Shown here: positions 1 through 9,971 of the stretch, piece after piece | Position numbering within the stretch: position 1 is the stretch's first letter | Layout: the number at the start of each line of letters is the position of its first letter | From: Methylobacterium fujisawaense | GTDB taxonomy: Bacteria > Pseudomonadota > Alphaproteobacteria > Rhizobiales > Beijerinckiaceae | Direction of reading: 5' to 3' | DNA: 64,000 nt | Assembly (NCBI RefSeq): GCF_014138435.1 | Contig: NZ_JACJIM010000009.1 | Span: 124,001-188,000 of the forward strand | Made by a program: the position numbers and the translations under genes | Notes under the pieces: model-generated | What the model was told of the DNA's origin: nothing | The model's database searches: none | The model's input: only the letters and a program-made list of their open reading frames with translations

Positions 1-1
1 C

Positions 2-271
2 CGGCAGGGCGCCACTCTCGGCGATCCGGACGCGATGGTCAGCCTCGCGACGATGATTTCGAAGGGTCGCGTCGAGGGATCCGGGCCGGATGACGCGTAT
101 CGGCTCTTCAAGCGTGCGGCATCGATGGGACACCGCGAAGCGGCCGACGCGGTCGAACGCTTGATGGAAGGCCAGCGCCAGGCCGAGCAGCAACGCCTTC
201 AGAACGAGCAGGCGGCGCGGGCCTTCATGGGAATTGTCGGCGGTGCCCTCGGCGGCATCGGCCGGCGCTGA
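2..271 (+). CDS. Sel1-repeat protein, C-terminal fragment
   Basis: The gene is cut by the left edge of the window; only the last 89 codons are visible. They contain Sel1-type helical repeat signatures (a G-x-x-x-A-x-x-x-L-A pattern, then AYRLFKRAASMGH and EAADAVERL), followed by a Gln/Glu-rich stretch and a glycine-rich end. Sel1 repeats form superhelical protein-interaction scaffolds; the partner is unknown. The next gene starts 14 bases downstream on the same strand, so the two are probably cotranscribed. No fuller function can be given without the missing N-terminus. Confidence 0.75.
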   Translation, partial: RQGATLGDPDAMVSLATMISKGRVEGSGPDDAYRLFKRAASMGHREAADAVERLMEGQRQAEQQRLQNEQAARAFMGIVGGALGGIGRR

Positions 272-285
272 TTGGGAGAAACCGG

Positions 286-1662
286 ATGACCGCGATCTGC
301 CGCCAGGCCTTCGGTCTGGCCACCCTGTTGCTCGCCGGCCTGAATGGAGCCGCCGCTCAGTCGCCCGAGCCGGCCGGGTCCGCGGAAGCGGCGGCGGCGC
401 TCAACGGCGGCGCCCATCTCACCGCGGGCGCGCGGCCCGCCTCGGTCGAGACGTGCTGGGCGGACTGGAAGGCGAAGGAGAAGCTCGAGGACGGCAAGAA
501 CGAGAAGAAGAACGGCTACTTCGTCTACGTCGCCCACGAGCAGGCGGCGGTCGCCGAGCCGCCGGGCTCCCGCAATTGGCTCGTCGGTCGCAATGCGGCC
601 TTCACCTACGCGGAGATCAGCGCGCGAAAGGCCCTCGCGGAGTCGATGCGCTCGACGATGCGGTCGAGCCGGTCAGCGGCCGTCCAGATGTTCGGCGGGA
701 GCGACGCACCGCCGTCCCTGCGGCCTGTCGTCGAGCAATTGTCGATCGTCGACAAGTCGCGCGTCCTCGCGGACAAGGCCCTCGATGCCGAGATCAAGAA
801 ATTCGATCCGCAATGGTCGGGCGGGACCGCGGCGCAGCAGCGCGCGGCGATCGCCACGCAGCAATTGCGGATCGACCAGAGCATCGAGAGCAGGGCGGAG
901 ATGTTCGCCTCCGGTGCGTTCACCGTTGTTCAGTGCGAGGGGCCGAGCGTGGAGGATGCAGGCAAGTACCACGTCCTGACAGGTCTGATCTGGTCGCCGA
1001 AGCTCGCCGGCATCGCGGAGACCATCTGGAACACGACGTTGACCCTGCAGCGTGAAGCCCCTCAGCCGCCGATCCGCCAGCAATTCGAGGCGATCAAGGC
1101 CGGGAACCCGGATTGGCTCGCCTACACGATGGGTGCCCGCGTCTTCACGGACGAGAACGGCGAACGCGTGGTGGTCGGCTTCGGCGTCGCCCCGCAGACC
1201 AACCTGATGCCCGCCGACCGAAGCCGTGCCAGCTTGGCGGCCATGGCGGCCATTCAGCAATTCGTCAGCGAGCGGGTCGTGGCGAACAGGATCGGCAAGG
1301 ACGCCTACGAGTCACGCGGCATGAGCGACGGCTCGGTGCAGAGCTTCAATCTCGGAACCTATAACGAGGCTGTCAGGGCCCAGGCCGCGGATCTCCAGCT
1401 GAAAGGCGCCGCCGAGATCCTGTCGTGGCGGGGGGAGCATCCCTGGTCGAAGGCGAAGATGCAGGTCGTGGCCGTCGCCTGGAGCCAGCGCTGGGCGAAG
1501 GATGCCGACGCCGTCGGTCGGGCCATGGGCGCGGCAGAGCAGCGCATGACGCAGCAGGGCGGCCTTCCCCGGGCGTCCGCCACAGCCGACGAGGGCGATG
1601 GCGGCGCGCCGGCCGCCGCGCCCGTGCGGGCGGGCGCCGCTGCGACGACATCGGATTTCTAA
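286..1662 (+). CDS. Secreted protein of unknown function
   Basis: A protein of 458 residues that I do not recognise. It begins with a good Sec signal peptide (hydrophobic FGLATLLLAG, small residues GAAAQ near residue 25), so it is probably periplasmic or exported. The middle (about residues 105-125) is an alanine-rich helical stretch that loosely recalls LPP20/FlgO-type domains, which is only a resemblance. The C-terminus is a low-complexity Ala/Gly tail. GGGAG lies just upstream of the ATG. The preceding Sel1-repeat gene is 14 bases away, suggesting a two-gene unit with an envelope role, which is inference. Confidence 0.7.
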   Translation: MTAICRQAFGLATLLLAGLNGAAAQSPEPAGSAEAAAALNGGAHLTAGARPASVETCWADWKAKEKLEDGKNEKKNGYFVYVAHEQAAVAEPPGSRNWLVGRNAAFTYAEISARKALAESMRSTMRSSRSAAVQMFGGSDAPPSLRPVVEQLSIVDKSRVLADKALDAEIKKFDPQWSGGTAAQQRAAIATQQLRIDQSIESRAEMFASGAFTVVQCEGPSVEDAGKYHVLTGLIWSPKLAGIAETIWNTTLTLQREAPQPPIRQQFEAIKAGNPDWLAYTMGARVFTDENGERVVVGFGVAPQTNLMPADRSRASLAAMAAIQQFVSERVVANRIGKDAYESRGMSDGSVQSFNLGTYNEAVRAQAADLQLKGAAEILSWRGEHPWSKAKMQVVAVAWSQRWAKDADAVGRAMGAAEQRMTQQGGLPRASATADEGDGGAPAAAPVRAGAAATTSDF

Positions 1663-1926
1663 GTCGCCGACGACGGCGGTAATCCGCGCGGACGACCGCC
1701 GGACCGGCGGTCCGTCCGCTGTCACCGAGGAGTTGATCGCTTGCACGACGGTGACGCGACCACGCGTGTCCCGGCCGCGGGCGGCCGCGTGATCTCCGCG
1801 GCACGGCCGCCGTCGCATCGCGTGACCTCAGCTGGACCGTCGGTTACGAGTCGAGCCGCTGCTCGCTGACGGTCATCAGCATTGGACGGACGTCAGGCGG
1901 CAGCCAGATCAGGAAGGCCCGACACG

Positions 1927-2811
1927 ATGGCGCGCCGCTTCGTCACCCTCGACGTGTTCACCGAGCAGAGGCTCGCCGGCAATCCGCTGGCCGTGGTGCT
2001 CGACGCGGAGGGGCTCGACACCGCCGCCATGCAGGCCATCGCGCAGGAGTTCAACCTGTCGGAGACGGTATTCGTCCTGCCGCCCACGGAGGCCCGGCAC
2101 CGGGCGTCCTTGCGCATCTTCACCCCCGGCCGGGAGCTGCCCTTCGCCGGCCACCCGACGGTGGGCACCGCCGTGCTGCTGGCGCTGCAGGATCCGTCCC
2201 GGGGCGATGCCCGGGCCTTCGGCCTGGAGGAGCGGATCGGAATCGTCCCCTGCGTGGTCGAAACGCTGGCGGACGGCAGCGGCGGACGGGCGCGGTTCCG
2301 GCTGCCGATCCTGCCGGAATACCTCGGTCCCGGCCCCGAGCCCGCCTTGCTGGCCCCGCTCCTCGGCCTCAAGCCCGCCGACATCGGCACCGGCCGGCAC
2401 GCGCCGAGCCGCCACGGCGTCGGGCCGAGCTTCACCTGCGTGCCCGTGGGCTCGGTGACGGCCCTCGACGCCGCCCGGCCGGCCCAGGCGCCCGACCCAA
2501 ACGACGGGCTCTACCTCTACACACCCGACCCCGAGGGCACCGGCCAGAGCTGGCGGGTCCGCATGTTCGCGCCGAATTTCGGCGTCACGGAGGATCCCGC
2601 CACCGGCTCGGCGGCCTCCGCCTTCGCGGGGGTGCTGATGCAGTTCGAGGCCCTGGGCGACGGCACGCACGACGTGGCGATCCGCCAGGGTGAGGCGATG
2701 GGGCGGCCGAGCGAGATCGCGCTCCAGCTCACCATCGAGGCGGGGGCCCTGCGGAGCGTCGAGATCGGCGGGGCCGCGGTGATCGTGGCCGACGGCACCC
2801 TGCATGTCTGA
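1927..2811 (+). CDS. PhzF family isomerase/epimerase
   Basis: The 294-residue product has the PhzF fold signatures: the opening V(T)LDVFTEQRLAGNPLAVV block, the NLSET segment carrying the conserved catalytic glutamate, the PFAGHPTVG motif near residue 70, and NFGVTEDPATGSA near the C-terminus. The family is related to diaminopimelate epimerase and includes phenazine biosynthesis and many uncharacterised isomerases; the substrate here is unknown. An in-frame GTG-type start lies 15 codons upstream, but AGGAAGG at 1911-1917 is well spaced for the ATG at 1927. The end overlaps the next gene by 8 bases, so they are translationally coupled. Confidence 0.88.
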   Translation: MARRFVTLDVFTEQRLAGNPLAVVLDAEGLDTAAMQAIAQEFNLSETVFVLPPTEARHRASLRIFTPGRELPFAGHPTVGTAVLLALQDPSRGDARAFGLEERIGIVPCVVETLADGSGGRARFRLPILPEYLGPGPEPALLAPLLGLKPADIGTGRHAPSRHGVGPSFTCVPVGSVTALDAARPAQAPDPNDGLYLYTPDPEGTGQSWRVRMFAPNFGVTEDPATGSAASAFAGVLMQFEALGDGTHDVAIRQGEAMGRPSEIALQLTIEAGALRSVEIGGAAVIVADGTLHV

Positions 2812-3529
2812 CGGCTTCCGGATCACGCCGCTTGCCGCCGTGACGGCGCGGTTCGTGACCTACGACTGGGCCTTCCCCCGGGAGAATGCCGACGCCATCG
2901 CGGCGCATTGGCAGACCCGGATCGCCCGCGCGCCCGGCATGTTCGACGGCACCGTCCTGCTGTGCTGCGATCACGCGGTCGCGGACGGGGCCGCCCACCT
3001 CGACCTGTTCGCGACGCGCTACGCCACCTTCACCTACTACCGGGACACCCGGCACGCCGACGCCCGCATCGCAGACGCCCGCATCGCCAATGCCTTCGCG
3101 GCGATCGTGCCCTGGACCTCGGACGGCGCCGTCCTGCTCGGCGAGATGGGGGCCCGCACGGCCAATGCCGGCCAGCTCTACTTCCCCTGCGGCACTCCGG
3201 ATCCGGACGACATACAGGGCGCGCGGGTCGATCTCGTCGGCAGCGCCGCCCGGGAACTCGCCGAGGAGACCGGCCTGGCGCTACCGGACGAGGCCGAAAC
3301 GGATTGGGTGCTGCTGGAGGGGGAGGGCCAGCTCGCGTTCCTGCGGCCGGTGCGCTTTCCGGAGACGGCCGCGCGGCTCGTGGCGCGGATCGCCGACCAT
3401 CTCGGCGCCGAGGCCGAGCCGGAACTCGCCGGGATGCACGTGGTGCGGGGCCGCGACGACATCGATGCCGCGCGGATGCCGGGCTTCGTGCGGGCCTACC
3501 TGGCGGACGCGTTCCCGCCCGCCCGCTGA
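2804..3529 (+). CDS. NUDIX hydrolase
   Basis: A 241-residue protein with a NUDIX box in its second half: a glycine, then RELAEETGL, the Mg-binding REx2EE core, near residues 150-160. NUDIX enzymes hydrolyse nucleoside diphosphates linked to another moiety. The N-terminal half (about 120 residues) has no motif I recognise and makes the protein longer than a minimal NUDIX domain. It overlaps the PhzF-like gene by 8 bases, so the pair is one transcriptional unit. The substrate cannot be read from sequence. Confidence 0.85.
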   Translation: MSDGFRITPLAAVTARFVTYDWAFPRENADAIAAHWQTRIARAPGMFDGTVLLCCDHAVADGAAHLDLFATRYATFTYYRDTRHADARIADARIANAFAAIVPWTSDGAVLLGEMGARTANAGQLYFPCGTPDPDDIQGARVDLVGSAARELAEETGLALPDEAETDWVLLEGEGQLAFLRPVRFPETAARLVARIADHLGAEAEPELAGMHVVRGRDDIDAARMPGFVRAYLADAFPPAR

Positions 3530-3538
3530 CCGGCGCGG

Positions 3539-3566
3539 CGCGGGGAAAGACGTTCGTCTCCCCGCG
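3539..3566 (+). terminator. Strong hairpin after the NUDIX gene
   Basis: CGCGGGG (3539-3545) pairs with CCCCGCG (3560-3566), and an inner AGACG/CGTCT stem closes on a TT loop. It sits 9 bases after the stop codon. There is no U-run, so factor-independent termination is uncertain; it may instead protect the 3' end of the mRNA. Confidence 0.45.
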
Positions 3567-3706
3567 GGGACGGCCGGATGTCATCTCTGGCATCAATCGC
3601 GGGCAATACAGATTTTTGTTTCATTGACCGCCCTCGCGGCAAGCATAAGCTCGGACTTCCACAGAACAGCCCCGCACAACGCAGGCAGCGGATCGAGGCA
3701 GGCCCC

Positions 3707-4705
3707 ATGCTCATCGGATCTCACGCTTGTCCCGGCGTCCGCAGGTTCGCCGGCGCGCTGCTCGCCGCCGCACTGACGCTGGCCACAACGACGCTGGCCA
3801 CGACGACGCTGGCCGCGGTGGCCGCCCGCGCGGATGAGGTCGTCCTGCGGGTCGGCGACCAGAAGGGCGGGAACCGGTCACTCCTCGAGAGCGCCGGCTC
3901 CGCGAAGGATCTGCCCTACCGGATCGAATGGTCGGAATTCCCCGCCGCCGCGCCGATCCTGGAGGCGCTCAACGCCGGCGCCCTCGATGTCGGCTACACC
4001 GGTGACCTCTCCTTCCTCACGGTCGTCGCGGCCGGGGCACCGATCAAGGCGATCGGCGGCACCAAGTCGGATCCGCGGACGCAGGCGATCCTGGTCCGCG
4101 CGGATTCGCCGATCCGCTCGGCCGCCGACCTCAAGGGAAAGCGACTCGCCGGCACCCGCGGCGGCTGGGGCCAGTTCCTGATCAGCGCGACGCTGGAGAA
4201 GGCCGGGATCGCGCCATCCGAGGCCACCTTCGCGCCGCTCAACCCGGTCGACGCCAAGGTCGCGCTGATGGCCGGCTCGGTGGATGCCTGGGCGGTCTGG
4301 GAGCCCTACGTCTCGTTCGCGACGCTCAGGGACAAGGCCCGGCCGATCGCGGACGGCGCGGGCCTCACGCCGACCATCACCTTCATCGTCGCCTCGGACA
4401 GCGCCATCGCCACCAAGCGGGCCGCCCTGCAGGACTTCCTGAGCCGCCTGGACAGGGCGCGGCTCTGGTCGCTGGACCATCTCGACGCCTACGCCCGGAA
4501 CACGGCCGCGCTGACCAGGCTGCCGGAGGACGTCCTGCGCGCGGCCTACACGGCGCAGCGGACGCGGCCGATCGCGCTCGACGACGGTGTCGTGACGGAG
4601 GTCCAGGAGGCCTCGGACCGGGCGACGCGGTACGGGATCCTGTCGAGGACGCTGGACGTCGGGCGGGCCATGGACCGGAGCTTCACCGCCGCGGCCTCGA
4701 ACTGA
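3707..4705 (+). CDS. ABC transporter substrate-binding protein, SsuA-like
   Basis: A 332-residue periplasmic binding protein of the aliphatic sulfonate/nitrate/taurine type (SsuA/NrtA-like): LRVGDQKGG at the mature N-terminus, ALDVGYTGDLSFL near residue 95, and GKRLAGTRGGWGQFL. A long hydrophobic signal peptide ends around ADEVVLRVG. A frame continuing upstream adds 43 codons, but the ATG at 3707 places the signal peptide at the start and has a GAGG-type ribosome site. No permease or ATPase gene is adjacent, so it is an orphan binding protein; the ligand is unknown, with sulfonates the family default. Confidence 0.85.
   Translation: MLIGSHACPGVRRFAGALLAAALTLATTTLATTTLAAVAARADEVVLRVGDQKGGNRSLLESAGSAKDLPYRIEWSEFPAAAPILEALNAGALDVGYTGDLSFLTVVAAGAPIKAIGGTKSDPRTQAILVRADSPIRSAADLKGKRLAGTRGGWGQFLISATLEKAGIAPSEATFAPLNPVDAKVALMAGSVDAWAVWEPYVSFATLRDKARPIADGAGLTPTITFIVASDSAIATKRAALQDFLSRLDRARLWSLDHLDAYARNTAALTRLPEDVLRAAYTAQRTRPIALDDGVVTEVQEASDRATRYGILSRTLDVGRAMDRSFTAAASN
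3776..3820 (+). repeat. Three 15-base tandem units inside a signal peptide
   Basis: Units at 3776-3790, 3791-3805 and 3806-3820 begin ACGCTGGCC. The first two differ by one base and encode TLATT twice, and the third encodes TLAAV. The repeat lengthens the hydrophobic core of the signal peptide of the binding protein in five-residue steps, so slippage would change its length without a frameshift. Confidence 0.85.
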
Positions 4706-4830
4706 GCGCGGCGCGGTCGTGACGCGCCCGCGATTTTTGCGGCACCGCGGGAGCTTCGCTGTTTCCGGCACGTTCACCCGACGCTCCCCGCGGCGGCACG
4801 TGGCCGGGCGGGTCGCGTTCCGGAGTGTCC

Positions 4831-7101
<2,271 letters not shown>

Positions 7102-7242
7102 GGGACGCGGCCGGGCGGTTTTCGCATCGCCCGGCCGACTGCGCCTTGCGCCGGACGGCGCACCCGGCTAACAGCACGGCACCACGCGGCCCTGGCCGCG
7201 CCCGGCGCGCCGCGTGTGCGCCCGGGCGCCCGGTTCGCGGAC

Positions 7243-7332
7243 GGAGGGGTGGCCGAGTGGTTGAAGGCGCACGCCTGGAAAGTGTGTATACCGGAAACGG
7301 TATCGCGGGTTCGAATCCCGCTCCCTCCGCCA
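7243..7332 (+). tRNA. tRNA-Ser (anticodon GGA)
   Basis: A 90-base class II tRNA with encoded CCA. The acceptor stem GGAGGGG pairs with TCCCTCC, the D arm contains GGCCGAGTGG, and the anticodon loop CTGGAAA gives anticodon GGA. A long variable arm pairs TACCG with CGGTA, and the T arm is GCGGG-TTCGAAT-CCCGC. The long variable arm and GGA anticodon identify serine. It is also the insertion target of the island that follows. Confidence 0.97.
7316..7332 (+). other. Left attachment core, 17 bp (tRNA 3' end)
   Basis: TCCCGCTCCCTCCGCCA, the last 17 bases of tRNA-Ser including CCA, recurs exactly at 40043-40059. An integrase gene begins under 100 bases away. This is the usual arrangement of an element integrated in a tRNA 3' end, where the core regenerates an intact tRNA. 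Confidence 0.8.
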
Positions 7333-7424
7333 ACGCTTCGCTAAGTGGTTGATCCACCGGGAAGCCCACCGAAATCAACGGCTTACGACTAGGCTACTGC
7401 TACCCCGCGGTGCTATCCGGGAGC

Positions 7425-9200
7425 ATGAGCGACGTGAGCCGCCACACCTACCTCGCGCAGCGCAAGGGCAGCGCAAACTGGTACTTCAAAGTCAAGGTCC
7501 CCCACGATCTCATAGCCGCCTTCGGGCGAGAGCAGGTGTGGAAGTCGCTGCGCACTTCCGACCTTGCGGAGGCGAAACGGCGAGTACGCGACGAGGCGGA
7601 TGCCTTCGACAAGCAGTGCCGCGCCATGCGAGATCGGGCTGCGACGGATGGTCAGGATACGGTCGGCAGCGTAGCCCTGACCTCATTAAACGAGGCCGCC
7701 ATCTACAAAATGGTGGCCTCGTGGTTCGATACCCTCACCGTGGATCGTGAGCGCCGGCACGCGGTCGCGGTGCCTATTGACCGCGATGAAGCCCTCATCG
7801 CCTTAGATCAGGACGAGGGCACACTCTACGATCCGGACGACCTCGGCCTTGACGCCGCGTATCAGACCGCGGTTCGTTTGCTTCAGGCTAACGATGTCCG
7901 CCTGGTGCGGCGCAAGCTCGATCCGATCCGAGCCGCTGGATCGCCGATGCGGTTCGTGGTGGCCCATGACGATGCAGCATCGGACCAATTTCGGCAGTTG
8001 CTGGCGCTGCTACGCCGCGGGCAGCTTGAGGACATCCATCGCAGCCGGGCACGCCTGACGGGAGACTATCAGGATCGGTCATTCGATCCTGTGTTTAAGC
8101 CCCGGGCCGAGCCGGGCGGGAAGTCGCTCGCACAGGCTATCGTTGCCTTCCGTGCCGAGCCGCAGCGGGCTACCCTCATCGCCAAGTCACAGCAGACGTA
8201 CGACGTGGTCTTCCGCCTCGCGGAGGAGCTGTTCGGCACCGATCGGCCCATCCGCGAGATCGGCCGTGAGGATTGCAAGACGTTTCGAGCGACTGTCCAG
8301 GCGTTGCCGCCAAACGCTGCCAAGCGCTTCCCAGGAAGGACGCTGGTTGAGGTTGCGGGGCTGAAGCTGCCAACCACAGACCGGCTGCACACCACTACCG
8401 TCAACCACTACGTTCACGGCCTATCGGCGCTGATGAATTACGCGCACAACGAGGGCTGGATCGTACAGAACCCAGGCAAGGGGCTCGCGCTCAAAGGCGC
8501 TAAAAAGCGCCATCGCCGCGATCCGTTCACCGCCTCGGAACTCACCTCGATCTTCCGGGCACCTCTGTACACTGGCTGCCAAGATGATGAGAACGGGTAT
8601 GCTAAGCCGGGACCGAACAGGCCGCAGCGCGGGAGGTTCTGGATCCCGCTGGTCGGGCTCTACACCGGCATGCGACAGGGCGAGATCGCGCAGCTCCGCA
8701 CCGAGGACGTGCGCCCGTTCCAAGGCGTCCTCTGCCTTTTCATTGCAGCCGATGGCGACGACGTTGACGAGGCCGATCGCAAGCGCGTCAAGACGGAGGC
8801 GGGCGAGCGGTACGTACCTGTGCACCCGATGCTGAAGGAGGTCGGCTTTCTCCAGCATGTCGAGCGTATGCATAAAGCCGGTTCCAAGCGCTTGTTCCCA
8901 GATATCGTACGCGGCGCCGACGGCTATTTTAGTCCATTCTCAAAATGGTTCTCGCGTTTCCTCGCGGAAGCCGGAGTGAAGCGTGACCGCAACGCCTTTC
9001 ACTCGTTTAGACATACCTTCAGGGATGCAATGCGCGAGGCAAGCGTGCCGCCAGACGTAGTGACTGCTCTTGGTGGATGGGTCCGGGGTGGAATGGAAGA
9101 ACACTACGGCAGCGGCCGGATAACTGCGTCGGTGCTCCAGGAGCACATACAGCGCATTCGGTATGATGGGCTCGACCTATCGCACCTCGCTGCTCGCTGA
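7425..9200 (+). CDS. Tyrosine recombinase (island integrase)
   Basis: A 591-residue phage-type integrase. The N-terminus (YLAQRKGSANWYFKVKVP) resembles a DUF6538-type arm-binding region and is followed by a SAM-like core-binding segment around residues 230-330. The catalytic domain carries the first arginine in GLYTGMRQGEIAQL, HSFRHTFR (the H-x-x-R box) and HYG with the likely nucleophile tyrosine near the C-terminus. It lies 93 bases after tRNA-Ser and points into the island, as expected. A GTG at 7410 is an alternative start; neither start has a convincing ribosome site. Confidence 0.93.
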   Translation: MSDVSRHTYLAQRKGSANWYFKVKVPHDLIAAFGREQVWKSLRTSDLAEAKRRVRDEADAFDKQCRAMRDRAATDGQDTVGSVALTSLNEAAIYKMVASWFDTLTVDRERRHAVAVPIDRDEALIALDQDEGTLYDPDDLGLDAAYQTAVRLLQANDVRLVRRKLDPIRAAGSPMRFVVAHDDAASDQFRQLLALLRRGQLEDIHRSRARLTGDYQDRSFDPVFKPRAEPGGKSLAQAIVAFRAEPQRATLIAKSQQTYDVVFRLAEELFGTDRPIREIGREDCKTFRATVQALPPNAAKRFPGRTLVEVAGLKLPTTDRLHTTTVNHYVHGLSALMNYAHNEGWIVQNPGKGLALKGAKKRHRRDPFTASELTSIFRAPLYTGCQDDENGYAKPGPNRPQRGRFWIPLVGLYTGMRQGEIAQLRTEDVRPFQGVLCLFIAADGDDVDEADRKRVKTEAGERYVPVHPMLKEVGFLQHVERMHKAGSKRLFPDIVRGADGYFSPFSKWFSRFLAEAGVKRDRNAFHSFRHTFRDAMREASVPPDVVTALGGWVRGGMEEHYGSGRITASVLQEHIQRIRYDGLDLSHLAAR

Positions 9201-9243
9201 ACCGTTGCGCTTCGCTCAAGAAGCGGAAGCGGCGGGCATTCTC

Positions 9244-9263
9244 CATTGCAACCGGTTGCAATG
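9244..9263. repeat. Island palindrome, copy 1
   Basis: CATTGCAACCGGTTGCAATG is a perfect 20-base palindrome in the gap between the ends of the convergent integrase and vsr genes. Confidence 0.85.
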
Positions 9264-9426
9264 CAGGATGGCCAGCCCGTGCCAAAAACCTTAATTGCAG
9301 TCTGCGTGGCACAACCACTAAGGCGCCTAGCAGGGGCATCGCCGTTCCCACTGCAACATACCTGCATGATCCTCGCTCCCCACGCATAATATTAAGCACG
9401 CCAAAAGGCGGGGACGCGATGCTATT

Positions 9427-9855
9427 TTAGGCCGCTGCGTCGAATGGAGGTAAAGGCTTTAGGAAATCCAGCAAAATCTCGGCCATCTTGTCCCGATCCT
9501 TTGTCTCGCATTCCCAGAGCACCAGAACGCGCCAACCTGCCGCGTGTAACTTGGCAATGTTGCGCGCGTCGCGCTGCGTATTCTGCTCAAATTTTTGGCG
9601 CCAGAAGTCGGGACGGGTTTTCGGCATCGTTGCCACCCGGCAGCCGGAATGGCGATGCCAAAAGCAGCCGTGCACGAAGATGACCGCGCCATGGCGAGGT
9701 AGGACTATGTCGGGCCGACCCGGCAAGTCCTTGCGATGCAGCCGGAACCTGTAGCCCAGCCGATGGAGCACCCGCCTTGCGGCTACTTCGGGCTTCGTGT
9801 CCCTCCCGCGAAAGCGGGCCATGAGGCGCCGCCTACTCTCGGCATCCATCGTCAT
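9427..9855 (-). CDS. vsr: Very short patch repair (Vsr) endonuclease
   Basis: A 142-residue protein of normal Vsr length. Conserved features are RGRDTKPEVAARRVLH at the N-terminus, GRPDIVLPRH with the metal-binding aspartate, and VHGCFWHRHSGC with the catalytic histidine and zinc ligands. Vsr nicks next to T:G mismatches left by deamination of 5-methylcytosine, and its genes usually travel with C5-cytosine methyltransferases; one is encoded at 13238-14512. The frame runs upstream to 9894, but MTMDAESRR fits the family start. It is divergent from the GHKL gene, about 116 bases away. Confidence 0.92.
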   Translation of the reverse strand: MTMDAESRRRLMARFRGRDTKPEVAARRVLHRLGYRFRLHRKDLPGRPDIVLPRHGAVIFVHGCFWHRHSGCRVATMPKTRPDFWRQKFEQNTQRDARNIAKLHAAGWRVLVLWECETKDRDKMAEILLDFLKPLPPFDAAA

Positions 9856-9971
9856 CCACCCATTGATTGCGAAGCGCCGAGACTCGCGGGCCAACCTTAG
9901 CTATATGAGTCTCGGCACCGCGGGGACGTCGATTGCGAACGCTCCATCGGGCATCGAGTTGCGGACGGCCC

